Assembly (NCBI RefSeq): GCF_030272615.1 | Contig: NC_081407.1 | Span: forward strand, 264,602,574-264,666,573 | Origin: Cryptomeria japonica | Lineage: Eukaryota > Streptophyta > Pinopsida > Cupressales > Cupressaceae | Length of the DNA: 64,000 nucleotides | Direction of reading: 5' to 3' | Shown: positions 32,296 to 41,184 of the stretch, piece after piece | How positions within the stretch are numbered: the stretch's first letter is position 1 | Layout: every line of letters begins with the position of its first letter | Translations under genes and position numbers: made by a program | Notes under the pieces: model-generated | What the model saw: the letters and a program-made list of their open reading frames with translations, nothing else | Databases searched by the model: none | Told to the model about the DNA's origin: nothing

Positions 32296-32503
32296 TTTGG
32301 CTTTTTGATACACACACACAAGACTTCTTGGTGCAAGCTATGGAGTAACGTAGCGTTACTCAGCTTCCCAAGGAGGGTCCCATGGTTCTCTATCTCACAA
32401 TGTCCCTCAAACCAACGTTTTTGCTCTCAGATCACTGAGCAAAATGGTTTAGGGATGGCAAATATGAGAACGAGAGATGCTTTTGCTAAATTTAGTAGGG
32501 TAT
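32296..32503 (-). repeat. Remnant of a Tat LTR between copies A and B
   Basis: About 205 bp nearly identical to 47285-47490, an internal part of the 5' LTR of copy A. The flanks on both sides are missing: LTR 3' end and PBS on the copy B side, the 5' two-thirds of the LTR on the copy A side. It occupies the position of copy A's 3' LTR and copy B's 5' LTR. Confidence 0.8.
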
Positions 32504-32514
32504 ATTAGGGCTAA

Positions 32515-32712
32515 AAGGGGAGCGCCTAGGAGGGATATATTAGCGCGTAGAGATGTTCTAGCGCATAGGATAGATTAGGTAGCGCAATGGAAGAAAAGAG
32601 TAGCGCGTAGATATATTCTAGTGCATAGGACATATAGATTAGCACGTAGGACAAGCAGCCTAGCGCGTGGGTTTGTTTTAGCGCATTGAAGGTCTGTTTT
32701 AGCGCATCCGAA
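32515..32712 (+). repeat. TAGCGCG motif cluster in the PMD ORF leader
   Basis: About ten copies of TTAGCGCGTAG / TAGCGCATAGG on the plus strand in 200 bp. This is the same motif as in the Tat gag leaders but on the opposite genomic strand, so it is in sense orientation for the plus-strand PMD ORF that begins about 500 bp downstream. Confidence 0.82.
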
Positions 32713-32913
32713 AAAAATTTTGCAGTTTTGGCCGAGTTGAAAAGTTGTGTTTTTGTTTGCCTGTCGCGTTTTGATGCATTTATCCAAGATGAGTATTTGT
32801 ATAACTTGTTTTGATGTGCAATTTTCCAAGTTATGTATAGATTATCAAGCTGTTGTTTTGATCAGAATATGATGTATTTGCGTTGTCTATTTCAAGTTCA
32901 ATGTGTATGAAAG

Positions 32914-33075
32914 CCTGAGTTGTTTTACAAGCCGATATGGGTTGGAAACTTGAGTTGTTTTACAAGCTGATATGGGTGGGAAACTTGAGTTGTTTTACAA
33001 GTTTATGTGATTGTGGTACTTGAGTTGTTTTACAAGTTTTGATATGGTTTTTGAAAACTTGAGTTGTTTTACAAG
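32914..33075 (+). repeat. Five-copy 18-mer array upstream of the PMD ORF
   Basis: CTTGAGTTGTTTTACAAG occurs at 32914 (one change), 32949, 32984, 33019 and 33058: spacing 35, 35, 35 and 39 bp. The 18-mer is almost invariant while the 17-bp spacers drift. CTTG...CAAG (extended to ACTTG...CAAGT in some) allows a small hairpin in each copy. Confidence 0.9.
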
Positions 33076-33215
33076 TTTTTATGAAATGATAGGATGTTGA
33101 ACTTTGATTGTAGATGAGCAAATTGTTTCATGTTTTTGATGTAAGTTTTATTTTGATATTTTTGTGTTGATGTGGAAACTGATATTGGATATATTTTATT
33201 TGTTGACATGAGCGA

Positions 33216-33575
33216 TTGGGTATTGTGCAATCGAGGGAGAGATTCGCGAGACCCTGGACGCTGATACCACGTCTGTCACAGGCAGACTTGGATATTATAG
33301 AGAGATGTGGATTGACCTCGCTTCTAGATATGCCTCGATTCACTGTGAACCGGGGACTTTTGACAGCATTAGCAGAGAGGTGGCATAGCGACACGAACAC
33401 CTTTCATTTTGCCACTAGAGAGATGACCGTGACACCGGAGGACTGCTACCGGATTTTGCGCATTCCTGTGGTAGGGGCTATTTTACCCTACGAGCAGTCA
33501 GAGGAGGGCGGCATAGAGGCACTGCGCCGCATATTTCATGATGAGACTGTCTGTGGATACGAGATCCCCTGGTAG
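33216..33575 (+). CDS. PMD ORF, first open segment
   Basis: 119 codons from MGIVQSRERFARPWTLIPRL to the TAG after CGYEIPW. Contains the diagnostic start of the plant mobile domain (ERCGLTSLLDMPRFTVNRGL, ALAERWHSDTNTFHF). The frame is also open a little upstream (MSDWVLCNRGR reads in another frame), so the start is approximate. Confidence 0.7.
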   Translation: MGIVQSRERFARPWTLIPRLSQADLDIIERCGLTSLLDMPRFTVNRGLLTALAERWHSDTNTFHFATREMTVTPEDCYRILRIPVVGAILPYEQSEEGGIEALRRIFHDETVCGYEIPW

Positions 33576-34007
33576 GATTTTTTGAATTTGGATTATGCAC
33601 CGCTGCCATCTGTATTGGCAGGATTCATTAGGGGATTCCTTTGTCCTGATCGCAGGTCAAAGGGATTTTCAGTAGGATGGGGGCTGGTCCTAGAGCAGAT
33701 GGTTACATAAGGTCAGAGATTTGCGTGGGGGTCAGTGATGTTGGCCCATCTTTACAGGAGCCTGCATGAGGTAGTATACCTCGGTTATGGGAGCTTATCA
33801 GCGGGTGTGACCCTATTACAGGTATGGTGCTGGGAGCACATCCCAGTAGCGAGGCCATTGGCAGATAGAGATAGGCTCGTAGGCGCAGCATACGCCTATG
33901 GATACAGAGGCCTAGTTGTCCAGCGTAAGCTGGGCAAACTAGAGCACTGGAGGAGAGTTTTTGATGACATAGATACGGTCACCTAGAGACCGTATACAGG
34001 TTGCGAG

Positions 34008-34598
34008 GTGTGGGCAGAGGATGGTATAGAAATGCCTTTCATTTTCATGACAAGGTATCTGATTGGGAGGACTCCATTCGTCATTGAGTGGTTTTTGGTG
34101 ACCCGAGTTTTGCGGCAGTTCGGGAGGCAGCAGGGGATTCCGCAGGGAGCGTGCTTGTATGCACGGCGGCAGCAGGATGTGGCCGATTGGGGGCTGACTA
34201 TTGATAGTGCCATGGCCATAGAGGATTTCACAAGGCTAGCAGGACAGATCTGGGACTATGCCCCAGAGATACAGGATGCAGGGATGACTGATGAGTTCGC
34301 TCATTTATTTGCTGCGCGGGCAGTAGCGAGGATCTCAGATCCAGAGGAGATGAGGTCAGCATTTGATTCGGATGGAGAGGAGGGGGGAGATGATGGAGAT
34401 GACAGAGAAGATGGAGATGATGGAGGAGGTAGAGGAGCCAGGGGGAGGCAGGGTGGCAGAGGTGTACAGAGAGCGGTACGGCAGGGTAGGATTGAGAGGG
34501 GAGAGGAGGATTTGGCCATTGAAGCCGGGAGAGAGGGGAGAGTGATAGAGGTGCTAGCTGCAGTGGGGGGAGAGGAGGAGGTGGTGAGACCAGCATAG
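34008..34598 (+). CDS. PMD ORF, central open segment with acidic/Arg-Gly tail
   Basis: 196 codons. The first ~110 residues finish the globular domain (YLIGRTPFVIEWFLVTRVLR, AMAIEDFTRLAGQIWDYAPE). The rest is a charged low-complexity run DSDGEEGGDDGDDRED followed by RGARGRQGGRGVQR. Stops at TAG 34596; the same frame resumes immediately (RRRVDILPPPVPRTGR). Confidence 0.65.
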   Translation: MWAEDGIEMPFIFMTRYLIGRTPFVIEWFLVTRVLRQFGRQQGIPQGACLYARRQQDVADWGLTIDSAMAIEDFTRLAGQIWDYAPEIQDAGMTDEFAHLFAARAVARISDPEEMRSAFDSDGEEGGDDGDDREDGDDGGGRGARGRQGGRGVQRAVRQGRIERGEEDLAIEAGREGRVIEVLAAVGGEEEVVRPA

Positions 34599-34736
34599 AG
34601 GAGGAGAGTGGATATACTCCCACCTCCCGTACCTAGGACAGGCCGAGTGGGAGGGGTGGCGCCAGCACAGGTACCACTGCGGGTCCGAGTGCCGAGTCAT
34701 GTAGAGGCTGCTCAGATCCGGACCCTGTAGATTACT

Positions 34737-35177
34737 GTGCAGCAGCTACAGGTAAAGATTTTGACCTATCAGTGGCAGATTTCTCAGTTCACCACTGAGA
34801 GAGATACAGAGATAGAGCGGCGGGGTCGAGCAGAGGAGGCTTTAGCGACGGTGCAGAGAGCAGTGGCGGGTGGTCCATTGAGAGACACCCTTAGAGAGCT
34901 GACACGGAGAGTGCAGGAGGCTGATTATTATAGACAGCATTATGAGGCTGCAGTTCCCAGAGACCGGCGTGTAGAGAGCTTTGCACAGTCGAGATCGAGT
35001 CGATCTCGAACTGCTGGGACACGATCTGAGAGCCGAGGTGTGACTGGGCCAGCGAGACAAGACCCTCCTGGAGATCCAGGGGCGAGTGCATCTGGAGCGA
35101 GGCAGGACCCTCCTAGAGATCCAGGGGCGGGTGCATCAGGAGCAAGACCATCTCCATCAGGGGATAGTCACACTTGA
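34737..35177 (+). CDS. PMD ORF, C-terminal coiled-coil and Ser/Pro tail
   Basis: 146 codons; heptad-rich helix (QQLQVKILTYQWQISQFTTE, EEALATVQRAVAGGPL) then SRSSRSRTAGTRSESRG and two GASASGAR repeats. Ends at TGA 35175. Probably the dimerising tail of the PMD protein. Confidence 0.6.
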   Translation: MQQLQVKILTYQWQISQFTTERDTEIERRGRAEEALATVQRAVAGGPLRDTLRELTRRVQEADYYRQHYEAAVPRDRRVESFAQSRSSRSRTAGTRSESRGVTGPARQDPPGDPGASASGARQDPPRDPGAGASGARPSPSGDSHT

Positions 35178-36530
35178 GAGACATGGTCTCTGTTGTATTT
35201 TTGAGCATTGTATTCTTTGTACTGGACATAGTTTTGACACATTTTGCAGATTTTGATCATTTTTTGAGAGATATATATATACAGCACCATTTTTGATCGA
35301 TGGGATGTGTTTATGGATGCATTGTTATGTGTGCCACTTCCTTTTTATATGATGATGTAATGTTTACATATATGATGTAATGTATGATGCAGGATGTATG
35401 TTTTTTATATGATGTGAGCTGTATCTTCAAAATGAGATGTATGATCTAATATGCTGTTACATGTAATATGATATGATGTAAAATGATGAAATAATGATGC
35501 AAAATGATATGTAACTAATTGTAAAATGAAATGCAACTAATTGTAAAATGAAATGCAACTAATTGTTTTTGGGGCATCTCTTATTCTGTATTTGCCATCC
35601 GATATAACCATTTATTTGCTTTCTTTGTAAATATCATCATGGAGCATTTATTGATTTTTGGATATGTTGAAAATTTATACAAGCATAATGGTATAATTGA
35701 ACCATAATGACCTGAGTAAAATTTACATGATATTTGATTTTGCAAGATAGCACAAGCGTCGAGGTATAATTGAACCAGGATGACCTGAGTGCGTATTGCG
35801 TAAACATACAAGAGTAGATCATTTATATGCGTGAAATGGAATCAGGTCTTCAGTGATATGTAATGTATCACATCTCGAGGCAAATATTCACACAGTACAA
35901 ATGATGGCCTCCCAGACAGAAGACTAAGAAAATTTTTGGAAGTTCCTCATGATCTCTAGCTTTGAAGCTTTTTATGAGAGAAGAAGAAGATTCCAACAAT
36001 TTAAAAAGTTCAAAATGCAAAATAATCAAGACTTGTATGCGATAATGCAACATTTAGTACTTCAGAAAATCATCCATCCTTGAGATTCTTGTGTATTTGT
36101 TTGTGTTTTGGTTGTTGTGATGAAGCGTAGTTGTGTTTGTTGGATATCATATGTCTGAGTTTTGCAATAGTTGGCATGTTTTGAATGTTTGTAAGTTTTT
36201 GAACAATTTTAATGCCCCTAGCTGAGTGTACCTCTGGATATGATTATGTACAGTGATTTCCAAGCCATGGTGGAGTGTAGTAGATGGATAACTCAGGATA
36301 GTGACTACGCTAAGTATGTCCTGAATGGATATATGCTAAGTGTCGGGCGATGGCCGATAGTCTTTTGATGGATAAAATGGCATGGACATAGATAAAAGAG
36401 CCGATCTTTCACAAGGGTGTCTGTTTACCAGATTTTCACCATTTGTTTTTATTGTACTTTGTATTTTTGCTTTTTCTAGATTTTTTGATTTTTTTGTTTG
36501 TTTTTGGCTTTTTCCGTGCACTAGGCCATC
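35178..36530. other. Convergent 3' spacer between PMD ORF and integrase
   Basis: Non-coding, AT-rich, receiving the 3' ends of both opposed reading units. Contains TATATATATA (35273), a three-copy TGTAAAATGAAATGCAACTA repeat (about 35500-35567), and a direct repeat TATAATTGAACCA...TGACCTGAGT (35687 and 35763). Small frames (35581-36521) have no recognisable content. Confidence 0.55.
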
Positions 36531-37427
36531 TTAAGTATAGTACTTCTTCAGATGAATGTTGTTAGTTGGATCATTGAGCACATCTCCTTCAGAATTTGTT
36601 AGCTGATAGGCACCTGATCCATAGATTGAGATGATGGCATAGGGACCCAACCAGTTAGGTTCAAATTTTCCTTTCTTTTCTCTATCTTGCTGATTTCTTG
36701 GATTTTCTTTTAGGACTAGATCACCAACCTTGAAGTTGCGAGGAATGACCTTATGATTGTAGCTCCTGTACATGCGTTGCTGATATGCTTTGAGATGAGT
36801 ATAAGCATGTTGGCGTCTTTCGTCTAATAGTTCCAATTCCTGCAGTCGGTTAACTCGATACTCTTCATCGGGGATCAAACCTTTCAAAGAGACTCTAAGA
36901 GATGGAATTTCTACCTCCAAGGGTAAAATAGCCTCGGATCCATATACCAATGAATATGGTGTTGCCCCTGTAGGCGTACGAATGCTGGTCCTGTATGCCC
37001 AAAGTGCTGGATTGAGTTGTACGTGCCAATCTTTACCTGCATCATTCACTGTTTTCTTGAGGATTTTTAGGATTGTTTTGTTAGATGCTTCTACTTGACC
37101 ATTTCCCTGTGGGTAGTATGGTGTAGAAAACCGATGTTGGATTTTGAATTTGGCACATAGTTCCTGCATATCTTGGTTTTTGAAAGGTCATCCATTATCT
37201 GTGATGATTGAACTTGGAATACCATATCTGCAGATCAGATAATTCAGGATAAAAGAGGCAATTTGTTTCCCGGTCACTGTGGTCATGGGAATTGCTTCGA
37301 TCCATTTGGTAAAGTATTCTATTGCAGTTATAATGAACTTGTGTCCATTTGAAGATGAAGGATGTATTTGGCCAACCAGGTCCAATCCCCACTGACAAAA
37401 GGGCCAGGATGTTGTAAATGGCTGCAA
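36531..37427 (-). pseudogene. int: Tat copy A: integrase core and C-terminal domain
   Basis: Two open pieces in one frame (37427-37188 and 37169-36531) separated by a TGA at 37188 where a CpG-containing Arg codon (CGA) is likely to have been. The catalytic DDE core is visible: WGLDLVGQIHPSS (first Asp), SSIITDNG (second Asp), YYPQGNGQVEASNK (Glu). Then follow WAYRTSIRTPTGATPYSLVY and the C-terminal FKVGDLVLKENPR / FEPNWLGPYAIISI region. Inserts cDNA into nuclear DNA. Ends NIHLKKYYT at 36531; no chromodomain, as usual for Tat. Confidence 0.9.
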
Positions 37428-37430
37428 TTC

Positions 37431-38201
37431 CTATGCTGGTGCATGTATCAGATTGCCATGGATCTGGCATTTAGGACATTTCTTGGTGAAATGATATGAG
37501 TCTTTCTCCATTGTGGGCCAGTAGTATCCCATTCGTAAAAGCTTTTTAGCAAGAGTAGTGCCACTTGAATGTGTGCCACAAATACCTTCATGAAGCTCGT
37601 GTAAAGCTGAATCGGAATCATTACGATCAAGACAATGAAGAAGAGTACCATCTAGACCTCGACGATATAAGGTATCAGCGGTAAGGGTGTAACGAGCAGC
37701 TTGGCGAATAAAGTTACATTTTTGGTTACGGGATTGGTCAATGGGTAAGATATTATGCTTGAGGTAGTTGTATATTGGTCCATATAATGGAGAATCTGAA
37801 CCGGTTAAGGCATATATAACTTGGGATTCAGAGTGGTCATAGGCGGGAGAGAACAGTTGCTCTACCAGGAACTCATAACGACTCTGTTGTTCCAGAATTT
37901 GTAGTAATGAAGCGATTGTAGCCATTGCATCGGCTGCTTTGTTACTCAACCTTGGTATTTGTTCAAAAGTGATGTGCACAAAATACTGTTTGAAGTCATC
38001 CACCATCCGTTTGTAGGGTAGTAACTTGTCATCCTTTGTCTGATAGTTGTTGTTGATTTGATTGATGATCAGTTGTGAGTCTCCGTAGACTTTTAATTCT
38101 GCGATTTTCCATTCGACAGCCATTTTGATGCCTATGACCAATGCTTCATATTCAGCCACATTATTTGTACATGGAAACATAAGCCTATATGATCTCGGCA
38201 T
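37431..38201 (-). CDS. Tat copy A: second (archaeal-type) RNase H and integrase zinc finger
   Basis: CTNNVAEYEALVIGIKMAVE, LKVYGDSQLIINQI and IPRLSNKAADAMATIASLL define an additional RNase H-like domain (RVT_3 type), the hallmark of the Tat lineage, located after the ordinary RT-linked RNase H. The C-terminal part carries the integrase zinc finger: ELHEGICGTHSSGTTLAKKL then CPKCQIHGN (HHCC). Stops at TAG 37431, where a Gln codon (CAG) is likely, before integrase core. Same frame as flanking pieces. Confidence 0.9.
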   Translation of the reverse strand: MPRSYRLMFPCTNNVAEYEALVIGIKMAVEWKIAELKVYGDSQLIINQINNNYQTKDDKLLPYKRMVDDFKQYFVHITFEQIPRLSNKAADAMATIASLLQILEQQSRYEFLVEQLFSPAYDHSESQVIYALTGSDSPLYGPIYNYLKHNILPIDQSRNQKCNFIRQAARYTLTADTLYRRGLDGTLLHCLDRNDSDSALHELHEGICGTHSSGTTLAKKLLRMGYYWPTMEKDSYHFTKKCPKCQIHGNLIHAPA

Positions 38202-38261
38202 AGTGTGTCCTTCAGGGGTGATGAATAGAATGTCGGCCCCTGAACCATGTTGTTTATAGGA

Positions 38262-39479
38262 TCAATCAAAGTATAGGGTCCAGTGTTTGGAGAAAAGAGC
38301 AAAAACATCCCTGTCTGGAAATTCAATGTCCATGGTTTGTTTTCCTAGTAGCGGTGCTTCAGCCAGTTGATTTGCAATTGCTTGTCCTTTGATGGCTCGT
38401 CGTTCTGTGTAGTGGATGTCAAATTCACTGAGAATCATGACCCATTTAGCCAATCGGCCTGTGAGAGCTGCCTTGCTGAGTAGATACTTGAGAGGATCAA
38501 TTTTGGCTACTAGCTTGATAGTGTGTGTTAGCATATAATGTCGGAACTTTTGAGATGCAAAAACAACTGTTAGGCAAGCCTTTTCAATGAATGTATAATT
38601 GAGTTCATAGCCATTCAATGTTCTACTGATGTAATATATGGTGTGTTCCTTGCCTTGTTGATCTTCTTGTGCCAATAGTGCCCCCAGTGAAACATCTATT
38701 GTTGAGATATATAGTATAAGAGGCTTTCCTGCAACTGGTGGTACTAGAACTGGTGGATTCATCAGGTACTGTTTAATTTGGTAAAAAGATTCTGCACACT
38801 TAGTCTCCCATCTGAATGGTACATTTTTGTGTAGCAAGTGGTTAAACGGTAGACTTTTATCTGCTAGTTGAGCGATGAATCGCCTGATTGATTGAAGTCG
38901 TCCTTGGAGAGATCGAAGTTGACTGATATTCTTTGGTGGCGACATATCCATGATGGCTTGTACCTTGGCTGGATCAACTTCAATACCTTTAGCTGAGACG
39001 ATGTAACCTAGTAACTTGCCTGATGTAACCCCGAAGACACACTTCTTAGGGTTGAGTCGAACTTGGAATTTTTGCAATCGATCAAAGATCTTTGTTAGGA
39101 TGCTGAGATGTTCAGCTCTGGTGAAAGATTTTGCTAGTAAATCATCCACATAGTCTTCCATAAATGTGTGCATCATATCATGGAATATGGTTGTCATTGC
39201 TCTTTGATAAGTGGCTCTAGCATTCTTTAAGCCAAAAAGCATAACATTCCAACAGTATGTTCCCCAAGGATAGGTGAATGTTGTTTTGTCTTGATCTTCA
39301 GGAGCTATTTTGATTTGATTATAGCCTGAGAAACCGTCCATTAAGGAGAGCATTGCATGGCCTACTGTAAGATCTACAATTATATCAATACTTGGCAGAG
39401 GAAAGTCATCCTTTAGACAAGCTTTATTGACATCCCTGAAGTCAGTGCATATCCTGATACTACCATCTGGTTTTGACAC
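38262..39479 (-). CDS. rt: Tat copy A: reverse transcriptase and RNase H
   Basis: 405 open codons. RT motifs in order: VSKPDGSIRICTDFRDVNKA, LMDGFSGYNQI, TFTYPWGTYCWNVMLFGLKN, and the catalytic YVDDLLAKS. Then the connection (FGVTSGKLLGYIVSAKGIEV) and RNase H (ISTIDVSLGALLAQED, YYISRTLNGYELNYTFIEKA, IHYTERRAIKGQAIANQLAE). A TGA at 39519 upstream separates a short RT N-terminal piece; the stop at 38262 interrupts before the second RNase H. The polymerase palm is intact, yet the element as a whole is dead. Copies RNA to cDNA in virus-like particles. Confidence 0.95.
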   Translation of the reverse strand: MSKPDGSIRICTDFRDVNKACLKDDFPLPSIDIIVDLTVGHAMLSLMDGFSGYNQIKIAPEDQDKTTFTYPWGTYCWNVMLFGLKNARATYQRAMTTIFHDMMHTFMEDYVDDLLAKSFTRAEHLSILTKIFDRLQKFQVRLNPKKCVFGVTSGKLLGYIVSAKGIEVDPAKVQAIMDMSPPKNISQLRSLQGRLQSIRRFIAQLADKSLPFNHLLHKNVPFRWETKCAESFYQIKQYLMNPPVLVPPVAGKPLILYISTIDVSLGALLAQEDQQGKEHTIYYISRTLNGYELNYTFIEKACLTVVFASQKFRHYMLTHTIKLVAKIDPLKYLLSKAALTGRLAKWVMILSEFDIHYTERRAIKGQAIANQLAEAPLLGKQTMDIEFPDRDVFALFSKHWTLYFD

Positions 39480-39518
39480 TGGAACAATGTTGGAAATCCA
39501 TTCTGCATAGTCAATAGG

Positions 39519-39948
39519 TCAGATGAATCCGACATCTAATAATTTCTTTAATTTCGTTTTGACCATGAGTGCTACCTGTGGATTCATCTTTCGTAGCTTT
39601 TGCTTGACTGGCTTGACTCCTGTAGAGATGGACAAGTGATGCATGATTAGGTGTGGATCTACTCCAGGCATATCAGCATATGACCAGGCAAAGTTAATTT
39701 GTTGTCCTTTAAAGAAGATGATGAATGCTAATCTTTCTTCCTTTGTCAGAGATTCTGCAAGGTGAATGTTTCGGACTGCCTCTATGGTAGGTACCATTGA
39801 TTGATTGAGTGGGCTCAATCAATATGGGTGATCGCTCATGAAAATGTTCAGGAAGAGTGTCAAGTCTCCCATCGTTAGGTGCCTTAAAAAGGTTTTCACC
39901 CTCAGATGCGTCCTTTATTTTTACTTTTTTGGGATCTATAGCTGCCAT
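39519..39948 (-). pseudogene. Tat copy A: RT N-terminal region with frameshift
   Basis: Reading from 39948 the frame of the upstream pieces (SMAAIDPKKVKIKDASEGEN, FHERSPILIEPTQSINGTYH) passes by a frameshift near 39790-39830 into the frame of 39818-39519 (PTIEAVRNIHLAESLTKEER, KMNPQVALMVKTKLKKLLDV). This is one of the few frameshifts in the element. The last codon before RT proper is a TGA at 39519, where CGA (Arg) is likely. Confidence 0.75.
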
Positions 39949-39951
39949 TGA

Positions 39952-40602
39952 CTAGTTTTCAGCATTAGATTCATTATTTGATTCATTTTTGCGACTGAGA
40001 GACTTGGCACTCCCTGAAGAACAGACATCATTATTTGGTTCACTGGTAGAGCCTGTTTCGGGATTTATGGTACATAGGTAATGGATAATAGATTCATCAT
40101 CTGGAAAAATTGGGATATCATGAGTCTCAAGTTCATTCCAGTCGATGAGATCAGGGAAGACAAGTGGTAAGGAGTCATTTGGCAGGTCAAGTTCAGCTAC
40201 TGTAAGTGTTAGGATAGAGTTATCATCGTGATGGGTCTTATTTTTAAAGAAGTCTAGGATTTCATCGAGGTCTTCGATGGTATCATCTTCTACATAGACT
40301 TGTTCGTAATATTTCTGTTCGCTTTCCTGAACGTCATAGATATGTTGTGGTCCAAACTCAAGAGGTCTATCCTCTACATTATGTTCTTTTTGAGAAATGG
40401 ATATGAAATCAGTATCATCTGGGATATTTGTAGTAGTATCAGAGCAGGTACCCCATTCATATTCATTTGAATCTGTCTCATAGTCATTATCCCAAATTCT
40501 TTCTGTGCTGTAAACAGGTATGTTGTATGGGGAAAACAAATCTTTGATAATGGACACTATTTTGATATTCTGTGTTGATTTTGTATCCGATCCATCTTCC
40601 AT
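39952..40602 (-). CDS. Tat copy A: acidic spacer of the polyprotein
   Basis: 216 codons, very acidic and Ser/Asn-rich (WDNDYETDSNEYEWGTCSDT, VEDDTIEDLDEILDFFKN), in the same frame as the protease/G-patch pieces. It lies between the G-patch-like segment and RT, a position where Tat polyproteins carry a poorly conserved spacer. No catalytic motif. Stop TAG at 39952. Confidence 0.7.
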   Translation of the reverse strand: MEDGSDTKSTQNIKIVSIIKDLFSPYNIPVYSTERIWDNDYETDSNEYEWGTCSDTTTNIPDDTDFISISQKEHNVEDRPLEFGPQHIYDVQESEQKYYEQVYVEDDTIEDLDEILDFFKNKTHHDDNSILTLTVAELDLPNDSLPLVFPDLIDWNELETHDIPIFPDDESIIHYLCTINPETGSTSEPNNDVCSSGSAKSLSRKNESNNESNAEN

Positions 40603-40632
40603 GGTCTGGATTTGTTCATAGATTGTGTTTCC

Positions 40633-41151
40633 TCAGGGAGGAATAACGGTTTCTTGTGATGACATGATTTGTTTTTGAGCCATTGGTGTGTTAACATGAG
40701 CCACTGCTGCAGATATGGCCTTCTTATGATTTAAAAGCTTTCCCTGATGTAACTTCTGATCTTGACGTTCTCGTGCCTTACGGATTGTTTCAGCTGATTC
40801 AAAGAGTGCTTCCTGCCAAGATTCTTCCTTGTACTTCTTCTTTTCCTTCCATTGAGGTTTTGCATTTGTGTGTGGCGGCCGTTTCAATAGGAAGGTGAAT
40901 TTAGAACCTAACCCTGCTTTATTTCTACTAGGTTGTGAAGGAAGATTTATAGGTTCAGTGACTCCTTCTTGGCGTTTCCCAATAGGTCCTTTACCGCCAT
41001 ATCCCATTTGTTTCATGATTAAGTAGCCTTTTCCATACAAGTGCGTCGGCAGAACAATGTCTAGAGCGGCCGCTCTATTAGCTTCTTCTTCATCTTTGTA
41101 TAGCCAGTTAAGAACGTCTTTATCTTCTGATTCATGTGCTAGAGTCCCCAA
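40633..41151 (-). CDS. Tat copy A: G-patch-like segment
   Basis: 172 codons. LIMKQMGYGGKGPIGKRQEG followed by INLPSQPSRNKAGLG resembles a G-patch (hydrophobic-M-G-Y/W-x2-G-x-G-x-G), a module placed after the protease in several retroelement polyproteins and thought to bind RNA. The rest is basic (KPQWKEKKKYKEESWQEALF). Bounded by stops at 41185 and 40633 in the same frame as its neighbours. Confidence 0.7.
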   Translation of the reverse strand: MGTLAHESEDKDVLNWLYKDEEEANRAAALDIVLPTHLYGKGYLIMKQMGYGGKGPIGKRQEGVTEPINLPSQPSRNKAGLGSKFTFLLKRPPHTNAKPQWKEKKKYKEESWQEALFESAETIRKARERQDQKLHQGKLLNHKKAISAAVAHVNTPMAQKQIMSSQETVIPP

Positions 41152-41184
41152 TTGGATGAAGGTACCATCAAATTTATTTATGGG

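Larger units (their letters stand above)
33210..35177 (+). pseudogene. Antisense Plant Mobile Domain (PMD) ORF of the Tat element
   Basis: One frame of about 650 codons broken only by stops (33573, 33708, 33984, 34596, 34728). The N-terminal part matches the aminotransferase-like plant mobile domain pattern: LSQADLDIIERCGLTSLLDM, RGLLTALAERWHSDTNTFHF, EMTVTPEDCYRILRIPVVGA, later WGSVMLAHLYRSLHEVV and VWCWEHIPVARPL. A linker of alternating Asp/Glu/Gly and Arg follows (34363-34480), then a coiled coil (RDTEIERRGRAEEALATVQR) and a Ser/Pro/Gly tail with two DPPGDPGASASGAR-like repeats. It sits between integrase and the 3' LTR remnant on the opposite strand to gag-pol. Extra antisense ORFs of this kind are known in plant Tat-lineage elements. 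G/C-rich compared with its surroundings. Likely once transcribed from its own promoter. Confidence 0.8.

Noticed and set aside
34228-35091. Minus-strand Pro/Leu/Ser-rich frames opposite the PMD ORF
   Set aside because: Low-complexity shadows of the acidic/Arg-Gly and Ser-rich tail of the PMD protein.
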